Shown here: piece after piece, positions 56,101-61,308 of the stretch
Layout of the letters: each line of letters begins with the position of its first letter
Numbering within the stretch: the first letter of the stretch is position 1
Assembly (NCBI GenBank): GCA_035578905.1
Contig: JAQJVL010001199.1
Location: 62,001-126,000, forward strand
Source: Stictocephala bisonia
Lineage: Eukaryota > Arthropoda > Insecta > Hemiptera > Membracidae
DNA length: 64,000 bases
Reading direction: 5' to 3'
Program-made: the position numbers and the translations under genes
Notes under the pieces: generated by a model
The model's input: the letters and a program-made list of their open reading frames with translations, nothing else
The model's database searches: none
Told to the model about the DNA's origin: nothing

Positions 56101-58008
56101 TTGTGTTCGCGATAAACAATCATCGCCGTACACTTGTTGTAACATTACAAACGTTTCACTTGCAGATTTTCCTAGTTAGAAACAAAATTTGATGTTAACA
56201 CGCTGTTCTTTCTGTACACTCAACATTTTCCGACTCACAGACAAAACGTCAACTACTTAAAACAGACGCCACGGGCAGACTGAGTGCAGGAGGCAGATGA
56301 AACTTGAGCAGTAGGCGGAGCGAGAGTCACGTGACAGGCCACGCGACTTTCAGCCTTATTGCATTCGTTTTATTGTTTCACCAGTACTAGTCCGGTTTTT
56401 TTCTAGCCGCAACCTCGTACCTGTCAAAACATTGTGTTTGTTTCCAAAACACTCGAAGCATTGGAAATCTCCAATTATTATCTACATATCATGAACAATC
56501 CAATGCTGATAGATAACTTTCAAACAACAGTTATTTACATAAGGTGAAGACGCTCGGTGTCGTACTGGACAATGGCCTTACGTTCACCGAGCATGTCACT
56601 CATGCCTCCCAGCGTGCTTTAGGGTTGAGGGGTCTGTACAAGGTCAGAAGTTTGCTTCCAGAGACCGCAAAGCTTCAGCTCGTGCAGTCGCTGATACTCT
56701 CAGTATTTTATTACTGTTTTCCTGCATACGGCAACAGCATCTCGGGGGAGGACGTTGGTCGGATCCAGAGGCTTCAAAACTCAGCCATCCGCTTTGTTTA
56801 CAGTCTACGGAGATTTGACCACGTGACTGCCTATCGTGAGGCAGCCAACCTACTGCCCATGGAAGCCGTGTGTAGGATGTTGACGTGCTGCATGACGCAC
56901 AGGGTGCTGATGCTCAGCGAGCCTCAGTACCTTCGTGAGAAGCTTATATTCCGAGAAGAGGTTTCTCAACGGGGCACCCGCCATGGTAGGAATCTTCACT
57001 TCCCGAAAGTTAAATTAGAATTTGGTAAAAAGAGCTTTACTTACTTTGGCCCTAAGTTGTATAACGACCTCCCTGACAACCTAAAAATTTATGCAAGTAA
57101 TTTCTTTAAAAGAAAAATTAGATTGCTTTTGTCTGAAAATATTTAGGTCTATAGGTTGTAGAAACTGACAAGCAATGTGGTTATTGTTCTTATATTGTTA
57201 TTTAGTGTTAAGTTATTATTTAATATTTTGTATTTATTTATTTAACGTAAGCTCTACATTTTAATTGACCAAAGTTGTTCTGAAAAGCAGATGTATCTGA
57301 GAAACGCTTGGAAATAAAGGCATTTTTATTTATTTATTTACATATTTTGTTTACATATTTATTAATTTGTATATGGGAGAGATAGACATCAGCAAACTTA
57401 CCTTAGAAGACAAGTTCACTAACACCAGAGTACTAGTAACATACACAAAATAAACACATAATCACACAAATTTTCAATGCCACTGGCACTTTCTTCTCTA
57501 CTCACCTGAAGAAAGTGCCAGTGGCATTGAAAATTTGTGTGATTATGTGTTTATTTTGTGTATGTTACTACTACTCTGGTGTTAGTGAACTTGTCTTCTA
57601 AGGTAAGTTTGCTGATGTCCTATCTCTCCAATATACTAATTCCTGGCCTAGTGCCCTTTAACCTATCCTAATATTTATTAATTTGGGGCTGTAGTATTAA
57701 GTTTACTATCTTTTGAATAAACGCAAAAAAATAATTTGTCAGAATTATACTTTAATACTTTTTCTTCATTCAACATAGGCAATAATTTATTCTTTGATGT
57801 TTTACAGTTTGATTGGATAATTTTGTACTGTTCATATAAGAGGATTGTTTTTCCAGTGGTGCCAGTAGCTGTGGCGGTGATGTCACCAGTGCCTCTTATG
57901 ACTCTGTACGCCATCCAGCGTGTGCTTGGTTGTATCGGACCAGCAGGATCAAATCCTCTGTTGCACTCTCCCATTGACAGTGCCTCCGCATCAGAAATCC
58001 TTTCGTGA
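27606..58008 (+). CDS. Sodium/bile-acid symporter family (SLC10) protein, 8 coding exons
   Basis: Joined exons 27606-27683, 39796-39966, 41560-41674, 41931-42148, 44579-44753, 45661-45923, 47093-47279 and 57857-58008 give 1359 nt, or 452 residues plus TGA. All splice sites are GT-AG and all phases are consistent. Residues 1-26 are a signal peptide. About 27-140 form a lumenal or extracellular domain with N-glycosylation sequons at Asn54, Asn105 and Asn124. The rest has about nine hydrophobic segments. Family signatures: INFGCALDW, FFTGISPAGGASNIW, GGNLNLSITMT and the sodium-site ETGIQNTG at 376-383. SLC10 proteins couple sodium influx to uptake of bile acids, steroid conjugates or other organic anions; the substrate here is unknown. 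The signal peptide plus extracellular domain points to the SLC10A3 (P3)-like branch rather than ASBT or NTCP. Exons are GC-rich compared with the introns. An unseen exon in the 12-kb intron 1 cannot be excluded. Confidence 0.9.
27684..29280 (+). other. Start of transporter intron 1, unremarkable
   Basis: AT-rich, nothing supported. Confidence 0.4.
29281..29392. repeat. 56-bp tandem duplication
   Basis: CATCTATAATTTTGACTGAT begins copies at 29281 and 29337. Both end AAATTTATAAAGACAAGTTA. The copies differ in a short CTAACAAA / ACCATCCA patch. Confidence 0.9.
29403..29627 (+). pseudogene. Possible pseudogene fragment, unknown origin
   Basis: One plus-strand frame reads DGKSMVITFEPCVEEQSGEA and then DDFTTNFTHA before a stop. 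A second frame, overlapping near 29530, reads AQINDHCNEILSVHTTLPRD and ends RIIDPMS-stop. Amino-acid use is more protein-like than in the surrounding AT-rich sequence, and one frameshift would join the two. I do not recognise the protein. It could be chance. Confidence 0.25.
29631..30904. other. Non-coding intron sequence
   Basis: AT-rich. A small palindrome CTGGTTTAATTTAAACCAG lies at 30721-30739. No gene supported. Confidence 0.4.
30908..31359 (-). pseudogene. piggyBac transposase C-terminal remnant, frameshifted
   Basis: Two overlapping minus-strand frames together match the C-terminal part of piggyBac-family transposases. The upstream frame has WYRKLFIFHFVDISCLNSYN followed by DFRLKLIRQLLE. 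The downstream frame carries a basic linker, then KKRKETKFEYKDCNEALYAH and PYFQEFHTKK, which aligns with the Cys-rich C-terminal domain in which several Cys are now Tyr or other residues. A frameshift separates the two near 31230. The catalytic Asp region is absent, so the copy is dead. Confidence 0.7.
31640..31740 (-). mobile_element. Probable 5' terminus of the piggyBac-like element
   Basis: Read on the minus strand from 31740: TTAACCCTTTTAGGACTACT, followed by subterminal repeats of AACGTC(A/G)TTAC. TTAA plus CCC is the piggyBac terminal pattern. It lies upstream of the transposase remnant in the expected orientation. The other terminus was not found. Confidence 0.5.
31838..31910. repeat. 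A-run followed by (TA)n microsatellite
   Basis: About 17 A's and then TA dinucleotides to 31910. It sits at the 5' edge of the decayed LINE that follows. Confidence 0.97.
32334..32579. repeat. 36-bp G-rich minisatellite, about 6 units
   Basis: The unit is close to TATGGGTGGGCGGGTGGGTC plus AATACCACTGTACGTG. Several units contain GGGTGGGCGGGTGGG, four G-tracts with one-base loops, a strong G-quadruplex motif on the plus strand. The same unit occurs in opposite orientation at 48964-49345. A 36-bp period keeps all frames open, so the repetitive open frames are artefacts. Confidence 0.92.
32625..32735 (-). mobile_element. tRNA-derived SINE, family 3 (diverged copy)
   Basis: On the minus strand it has GTAGGTAAGGCTTTGGACTG, AAGGTTCTAGTCCTC and GAATAAAGTTCATAGCCAGG, in the order of the copy at 3737-3900. 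Confidence 0.6.
33181..34511 (+). mobile_element. LINE B, 5'-truncated, inserted in LINE A
   Basis: The open frame from 33185 to 33955 encodes FLDYSKAFDSLCHNTLLKKL, GVQQGSILGPVLF and YADDTVLL (reverse-transcriptase catalytic motif), plus LGIIIDDQLSWNPQV. After a frameshift and a stop near 33955-33990, 34050-34250 gives DIHGYNTLN and AKFCNRLPEDIKK, the usual C-terminus. The 3' end is TGAATAAAGCATTATTGTCT near 34489-34508. Flanks CTTAGCAAGG (left) and CTTAAACAAGG (right) look like a target duplication. The family resembles CR1/L2/jockey-type LINEs but differs from the element at 4.6-9.2 kb. Confidence 0.8.
34911..35143 (+). mobile_element. SINE family 1 copy, 5'-truncated, inserted in LINE A
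   Basis: It starts within the tRNA-like part (AAAGGTTCTCAGTTCGATCC), then GGATCAGCTGATAACCACCG, ACAATGACTACATTCGCTC and the end CTTATGAATAAATAAAT. LINE A reads across the insertion: AAGTTAGATACT on the left and ATACTGTAGTGAG on the right, with ATACT probably the target duplication. Confidence 0.85.
35521..38892. other. Intron 1 sequence, no feature supported
   Basis: Long AT-rich stretch. The minus-strand open frame at 37868-38062 is somewhat protein-like but unrecognised; I do not call it. Confidence 0.4.
38893..39090 (-). mobile_element. 5S-rRNA-derived SINE (decayed copy)
   Basis: On the minus strand: GCGTCAAGCAACGTTGAACT and TACCTTCGATGGGTGACTGA, then GCGATCCCATCCTTGCTC and CCCACCTGCCC. 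These correspond to the internal control region of 5S rRNA and align in order with the copy at 59290-59535. The part at 38990-39090 is body sequence of less certain extent. Confidence 0.65.
39091..39795 (+). other. End of intron 1
   Basis: One degenerate minisatellite-like unit near 39535-39560 (CTACCCATACATGTACAGAG). Otherwise no feature before the exon 2 acceptor. Confidence 0.4.
39796..39966 (+). CDS. Transporter exon 2: lumenal domain
   Basis: The acceptor TTTTTTTAG and the donor CACAG|GTAAAT bound 57 codons in phase 0-0. The segment begins VVEQAAWAIDFFPDALPKLP and contains sequon NFS at Asn54. It has no membrane segment and belongs to the soluble N-terminal domain. Confidence 0.88.
39967..41559 (+). 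other. Intron 2
   Basis: AT-rich, with a short TA run at 41470-41487. No other feature supported. Confidence 0.6.
41560..41674 (+). CDS. Transporter exon 3: lumenal domain
   Basis: Acceptor TTCACAG, donor CAAG|GTTAGT, phase 0 to 1. It encodes 38 codons, including SGTWTSSFNVTGNF with a sequon at Asn105, and alternating hydrophobic and polar strands consistent with a beta-sandwich. Confidence 0.88.
41931..42148 (+). CDS. Transporter exon 4: end of lumenal domain and first membrane segments
   Basis: Acceptor TTACTAG, donor CTG|GTAAGT, phase 1 to 0. After a basic hinge (SRKERVIDK) comes the first membrane segment, VFIISVIALVSIIFINFG. Then CALDWPFLRQSLRRP and the second segment, IGPTIGFFTQFLIMPL. 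This is the most recognisable SLC10 block. Confidence 0.95.
42532..42802 (-). mobile_element. SINE family 1, full-length copy in intron 4
   Basis: This is the most complete copy. On the minus strand it starts TTGGTCGGTAGCGGAGTTGG (A box TAGCGGAGTTGG), then CTCAGTTCGATCCCAATCAG (B box), body GGATCAGCTGAAAACCACCG, tail CATATTCGCCCATATCTTGA, and ends TTATGAATAAATAAAA. Confidence 0.88.
43398..44014. mobile_element. hAT-type MITE in intron 4
   Basis: The ends are CAGTGGCTCCCAACCCTTTT (left, inward) and CAGTGATTCTTAATCAGTGG (right, reverse complement), followed by ACCATGG/GGTCC-type subterminal motifs. CAGTG(G)TTCTCAACC-like termini are typical of many hAT non-autonomous elements. Adjacent 8-bp flanks (TCTTTATG and CTAAAATG) agree poorly, so the target duplication is decayed or absent. 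No coding capacity. Confidence 0.6.
44063..44109. repeat. (AT)n microsatellite
   Basis: About 47 bp of AT dinucleotides just right of the hAT-type MITE. Confidence 0.97.
44579..44753 (+). CDS. Transporter exon 5: core helices
   Basis: Acceptor TTTTACAG, donor TTCG|GTAAGT, phase 0 to 1. It contains LGFFFTGISPAGGASNIWTV and GGNLNLSITMT, which match the broken-helix region that contributes to the sodium sites in the SLC10 fold. Confidence 0.95.
44994..45038. repeat. Perfect 21-bp inverted repeat with 3-nt loop
   Basis: GTAGAATGTTAATTTCAAGT plus T on the left pairs perfectly with the mirror arm across ATA. It lies in intron 5, in transcribed sequence. Too short to be a transposon by itself. Confidence 0.92.
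45661..45923 (+). CDS. Transporter exon 6: core helices
   Basis: Acceptor CCTTCTAG, donor CAG|GTAAGA, phase 1 to 0, 87 whole codons. It has VMIPLWAFSLG, the VPYTRIASSAIGMMVPLAIG helix, a basic cytoplasmic loop (QRYWPSLSRLLVR) and the helix PFSIILILSIIIFATI. Confidence 0.95.
45924..47092 (+). other. Intron 6
   Basis: No mobile element recognised. An open frame at 46369-46593 has no family character and is not called. Confidence 0.6.
47093..47279 (+). CDS. Transporter exon 7: sodium-site helix
   Basis: Acceptor TTTGTCAG, donor ACAG|GTTAGC, phase 0 to 1. It has the helix MLLPLLGYVIGAVLSWVL, then ISVETGIQNTGIAIFMLQF. The E-T-G-x-Q-N motif (Glu376, Gln380, Asn381) is the conserved sodium-coordinating signature of the family. 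Confidence 0.95.
47660..47850. mobile_element. Decayed member of the intron 7 foldback family
   Basis: CTCCTGAGGATAGTGTCAGTGGCAC, GGTAAGTTTTCTGATACCCTATCTCTC and CTGACATAGTGCCCTTTGAC align with the right half of the foldback at 57375-57670. The left arm is lost or unrecognisable. Confidence 0.5.
48964..49345. repeat. 36-bp minisatellite, about 10 units, C-rich on plus strand
   Basis: The unit is close to ATTGACCCACCCGCCCACCC plus ATACACGTACAGTGGT. It is the reverse complement of the array at 32334-32579. Quadruplex-forming G-tracts are on the minus strand here. Unit variants (ACGTACAG, ACGGACAG, ACGAACAG) alternate, which suggests local unit exchange. Confidence 0.93.
49346..50715 (+). other. 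Intron 7 sequence
   Basis: AT-rich, no supported feature. Confidence 0.4.
50716..51170 (+). mobile_element. SINE family 2, longest uninterrupted copy
   Basis: Head TCGGCACTGATGGTGCAGTG with a weak A-box-like element and GATAGGTTCCATGCTC as a weak B-box-like element. Body CACTACTAGAGAAGTCTGGA and GGTTCGGATTCCACGTAAAG. Tail AACAATGACTACACTCG and CATATTCGCCCATATCTCTA, ending in an AATGAAT repeat. Other copies: 16421-16785 and the split copy 32031-32889; tail-only pieces at 52060-52167 and 62788-62850. Confidence 0.85.
51584..51973. repeat. Pair of 21-nt imperfect palindromes in direct orientation, 369 bp apart
   Basis: 51584-51604 is ATGACGCACCAGGTGCTTCA plus T. 51953-51973 is ATGACACATCTGGTGTGTCA plus T. 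Both are preceded by CAGTACC(G/A) and followed by TTT. The changes between them largely keep each copy self-complementary. Confidence 0.6.
52060..52167 (+). mobile_element. SINE family 2 tail fragment
   Basis: Only the 3' part: TCGAACTCATATAGTAACAA, CATCTACACTCACTCGC, CATATTCGCCCATATATC and CTTAGAAATGAATAAG. Confidence 0.7.
52168..54159 (+). other. Intron 7 sequence
   Basis: AT-rich. A pentanucleotide microsatellite (TAGAA)n of about 5 units is at 53752-53780. No gene supported. Confidence 0.5.
54160..54545. repeat. Diverged direct repeats of about 150 bp
   Basis: CCTAGGTCCGCTTGGAGGGA (from about 54172) and CCTAGATCCGCTTGGAGGGA (from about 54323) each precede CTTGTCCC and CTAGCTTGGAGGC. A third partial unit, CCTAGGCATCGCTTGGAGGG, is at about 54500. 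The second unit is broken by a run of T's. It is GC-richer than its surroundings. It could be part of a retroelement 5' region; not identified. Confidence 0.55.
54664..54905. repeat. Tandem repeat, about 83-bp unit x3
   Basis: TTTGTTTATTTAACAACCTGC, TTTGTCTGTTTAATAACCTG and TTTGGTCTATTTAATAACTTG begin successive units. Each unit contains CATATTTTGCATTTAT or a close variant. Confidence 0.85.
55104..56417 (-). mobile_element. mariner-family transposon, 1314 bp, inside intron 7
   Basis: It is flanked by TA on both sides (55102-55103 and 56418-56419). Terminal inverted repeats CGAGGTGCGGCTAGAAAAAA and CGAGGTTGCGGCTAGAAAAA continue into CCGGACT (about 30 bp with one indel). It contains one transposase frame on the minus strand with two stops. 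Complete ends and few lesions indicate a fairly recent insertion. It opposes the host gene's direction. Confidence 0.93.
55153..56226 (-). pseudogene. mariner transposase with two in-frame stops
   Basis: One continuous frame of 357 codons from the ATG at 56226. The N-terminal helix-turn-helix region includes QVFEWSKRFKDGRED and VSELTGVDKESVRQIL. The catalytic domain has all three acidic residues: the Asp of TCDESWFF, the Asp of LHQDNAPAHS, and the third Asp of PPYSPDLAPCDFFLFP (DD34D spacing as in mariners). The frame is broken by TAA at 56176-56178 (codon 17) and TAA at 55897-55899, between the DNA-binding and catalytic halves. No frameshift. This copy is therefore inactive unless the stops are bypassed. 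Confidence 0.93.
56542..57344 (+). mobile_element. 5'-truncated copy of the CR1-like LINE, with target duplication
   Basis: An open frame (56544-57146) encodes the last 200 residues of ORF2 (VKTLGVVLDNGLTF, NLLPMEAVCRMLTCCMTHRV, YFGPKLYNDLPDN), clearly alike to the C-terminus of the element at 4.6-7.6 kb. The 3' UTR shares CTGAAAAGCAG and GAAACGCTT, then AATAAAGGCATTTTTATTTA. TTATTTACATA at 56531-56541 and 57334-57344 is an 11-bp target duplication. One Lys codon (KLRGLY) is missing relative to the long copy. Insertion is in the sense orientation of the host gene. Confidence 0.9.
57375..57670. mobile_element. Foldback element, about 120-bp arms
   Basis: The left arm, AGAGATAGACATCAGCAAAC to GCCACTGGCACTTTCTTC, pairs with the right arm, GAAGAAAGTGCCAGTGGCAT to GCTGATGTCCTATCTCT, across a centre of about 11 bp (TCTACTCACCT). 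Near the centre on the plus strand are CTGAAGA (57506-57512), a hairpin AGTGCC/GGCATT and GAAA (57529-57532). A 3' extension, CCTGGCCTAGTGCCCTTTAA, is shared with the copy at 58405. It ends less than 200 bp before the last transporter exon. Confidence 0.85.
57857..58008 (+). CDS. Transporter exon 8: last helix and C-terminus
   Basis: Acceptor TTTTTCCAG, phase 1, then VVPVAVAVMSPVPLMTLYAI, the last membrane helix. A cytoplasmic tail ends SASASEILS and TGA at 58006-58008. It follows a 10.6-kb intron filled with mobile elements. No decisive polyadenylation signal was chosen; AATAAA near 58946 is one possibility. Confidence 0.92.
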
Positions 58009-58404
58009 CCTTCACACCATGTACATTCAAACATAGTTACCTACTTAACCATAGTACACGTAGTATTGTATTATCATAAGTTTAAATTTTGTCTCATAGA
58101 AGTTTTATTGGTTGCAAATCGATATTGCTGGTTTTAAATCTATGTATCTACGCCTGGTTGTAATAGAGTGTTATGTTCCCATTGTATTGTCATATTTGCT
58201 TTTAGAGAGCAATTGTTAACTTGTTTCAATTTTCAAATGTTGTTAATATTCAACATACTTTTATATTTTAGTATTTTGAGGAAGGTTCTGGTTTTTATCG
58301 TATATATTTTTAAAGAAAGTTAGATTATAATTGATTAAATATAGTTAAGTTTTTATTTTTTATATTTTACTATGAGTTTCTTATATTATACAAATTAGTA
58401 TATT

Positions 58405-58626
58405 AGAGAGATAGGACATCAGCAAACTTACCTTAAAAGACAAGTTCACTTTTCCCTCTACTCACCTGAAGAAAATGCCTGTGGTGTTGAAAATTTGTGA
58501 GATATGTCTACTTTGTGTTTGTGACTACTACTCTGATGTTAGTGAACTTGTCTTTTAAGGTAAGTTTGCTGATGTCCTATCTCTCTAATATACTAATTCC
58601 TGGCCTAGTGCCCTTTAACCTAACCT
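58405..58626. mobile_element. Second foldback copy with shortened left arm
   Basis: It has the same arms as 57375-57670, but the left arm lacks the inner part between CAAGTTCACT and TTTCCCTCTACTCAC. The core CTGAAGA (58466-58472), ATGCC/GGTGT hairpin and GAAA (58489-58492) are kept. It lies in the 3' flank or 3' UTR of the transporter gene. Confidence 0.82.
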
Positions 58627-59289
58627 TATATTATACAAAATGATTTATAGATGGATTCTTGCAATCCAAATTGCAAAATTCTTAATCTAAATCATCCAAC
58701 TATGTCTGCATAATGCAATGTTTATAATATTGTATAATAGTTGGTGTTTTGGTTCACATTCCCTAATGTTTATAAGGACTGTCTATCCAGAAAAAATACA
58801 TTTTAAACAACAAACATCATTCTAGACATATCTAGACATAATAATCTATAGCTTATTTGAATATTTATTTAGTATTTAAGTAAATTATTTGAAGCAGAAA
58901 TAATAGAAATTAGCAGAACTGGTGAAATCAGTTGAACACATAAGTAATAAAAGAAACCCTAGAACACTTTTTAGTATGTGATTATAATTGTTTAGAGAAT
59001 GAATATCATCTATTAAAAGTTCAACTGTCCTAAGAGAAGCAACATTAATTTTTGATAACAATATTTTTATGAATTTTACACTATCTATAGTTGATCATGT
59101 ACAGAATAATTTAAATAATGGAGAATTTATTTTCCACCACAACTAATTATGGGATATATATATAAGTGATTTGTTATAATGACTAGTCCTTCAATTCAAA
59201 AATCTTTATTTTGATACATTCACACATATTCACATTCAAACTGAAATATTTTAAATACACATTCAAAAATATATGGTTCTATATTACAA

Positions 59290-59535
59290 ATGTATTTGCT
59301 GTTATTTGCCAATGGCCTGGACCGGAGGGTTTCGACGATATCGCAAGATAACGGAGTCAAGCGACATTGAGCGTGGCCGTACCTTGGATGGGTGACCATC
59401 TGAGTGATCCCGTCCTAGCACGCAGCCCGCCTGCCCGGTCAATGGTGGTGGTTTGGAAGTCACTTAAGCTGTTGGTCCCCAGGTTGTATTAGAGAGGGCC
59501 TCTTAGCCCAACTTTGCCTGGTAAGATAAGACAAT
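59290..59535 (+). mobile_element. 5S-rRNA-derived SINE
   Basis: GGAGTCAAGCGACATTGAGC, TACCTTGGATGGGTGACCAT and GATCCCGTCCTAGCACGCAG match the middle and 3' part of 5S rRNA, including its box C, and are preceded by a 5'-like region. A non-5S body (AGTCACTTAAGCTGTTGGTC, AGGGCCTCTTAGCCC) follows, with tail AAGATAAGACAATC. It is not a functional 5S gene. Confidence 0.8.
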
Positions 59536-59749
59536 CTTTATAACTTTGGTCTGTAAATTCAGTTCAAGTTTTTAAATTGCAGTAATAATGAAAATACATA
59601 TTATTACATTTTTTCAGGTATTCATGAAAAGAATTGGTATTTCGATTCTCACATTTAAAATTATGCACTTTTTAATATAACAAGAGATTTAGTCAGTCAG
59701 CGAACTTATTTCAGAAAATAGTCCGTTAACATATCACTCAAGAAAAAAT

Positions 59750-59835
59750 ATGAAGACAAAAGTACAATGTTGTGTGTCTATGTTTTTCTATATATTGTGT
59801 TGGTGGAATTGTCTTCTCAAGTAAGTTTGCAGTTA
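59750..59835. mobile_element. Fragment of the same foldback family
   Basis: GTTGGTGGAATTGTCTTCTC followed by AAGTAAGTTTGCAG matches the outer right arm (GTTAGTGAACTTGTCTTCTA, AGGTAAGTTTGCTG) of 57375-57670. Confidence 0.4.
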
Positions 59836-61288
59836 CAATGTTTTAAATGTTTTTGATACAAAACGGTGTAATAAATTTGTATTTTAAAGTTGATCAAACG
59901 TTGAAAGAGTTTATAAAAAGAATTTATAAAATTATTATGATCCCCAGACATCATATGATACCAAATATTGTGTCTGGTAATAGGCATATTAAGAGCCTAC
60001 TGTATATTTATAATAAAATAACAATTTACACAAAAGAGCATCTACCATGACTGTATTATTATTATTGTATAGAACAATATACATACATTCAGGGTATATT
60101 GTGAGATAAAGGGGGTCCTTATATTTATGAGATGGGTGTCTTACTTGTTCAATGTTTAAGTTTGCTGCTGAGACAGTGTTCGTAGGATACGTCTATATGG
60201 CAAACTATGGACAAAAAATAAGTAATTGGGGTTCAGACTTAGAGCACTTTAAAATCCTAATATTGCCCCATTTTCATTTTGTTTGGAATTGTAGAGGACA
60301 TACCATATGTCCCATGAAATACACTTCTGTCTTTTTTTATACTTGCTCATTCCTCCATTTATCAAATTTTTAGACAATTGTTAAAGGTATAACAAATATT
60401 CTGTATAAATTGCAATCATAACATTTGGGAAACATAGTGATGGCAGAAGAGAAAAAAAATTGAAATAGTAGAATATAAAGTACTTGTGTCATTGTATTTA
60501 ATTTAAATATTGATTTCCCATCATAGAGCTAAATCCAGGTTTCGTAACCATTCAACAAAGTTTTTTCCAATCTGATTATTTACTAATGATGCCATAGCAG
60601 CAGTGGCACAAGGAAGTGTATTGGAAGTTATACACTGGACGGAAAAAATAACACTCATTTTATTCAGTGCCGTCGTTAGCTGTGCAGACGACCACTTCAC
60701 TTTTTTTTCTACCTGGAACCGACCAAACCTGGAGTTTTTTTTTCTACCGATTCCGAATATACAGTGGCGTTCTAGACCAAATGTACAGCAAACGTGACAT
60801 TATTCCAACCATTGTGAGCTGTTTTTTGTTGTGTTGATCCACATAAGGTTTATTAGGTTCAGAATTCTTCTTTTCTTTTATTGATCGGATGGACCCAAAT
60901 AAGCCTATTTATTTATTTCCTTCTCTATGTATATATTTGTATTACAAAAGAGCAAGAAGGTGCTTACCATCCATTTCAAACTCAATAAAATAAAATTAAT
61001 TCGCTTTTTTGTCATGTTTGAATTAGCTGTTCAAATCAAAACCAGTTGTCTTTTGATGACTACTGTCTAACATCTTTGTCGGCATCGGAAATTTTAACTA
61101 CGTGTGAGCAAGCGCTAAACTTCTATGCTCTGCTTATGTAAATAGTCCGATCGGAGAAAAAAAAAAAACACTGTGTCTCCGGCCTTAGGGATGAGTGAAC
61201 AAAGATTATTAAATGATCATTGAATTTTAGTATCATAAATATTAATTGGTAAATAATGAATGGCAACTATTAGATAAACCTTATAGTG
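59836..61288. other. 3' flank, no gene supported
   Basis: AT-rich with a few small open frames (59847-60050, 60152-60373, 60603-60797), none with recognisable protein character. Confidence 0.4.
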
Positions 61289-61308
61289 AGAGAGAGAGAG
61301 AGAGAGAG
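61289..61308. repeat. (GA)n microsatellite
   Basis: About ten GA dinucleotides in a row. Confidence 0.95.

Noticed and set aside
59290..59535. Functional 5S rRNA gene
   Set aside because: The 5' part is diverged, the 3' part continues into unrelated SINE body, and no T-run terminator follows the 5S part.
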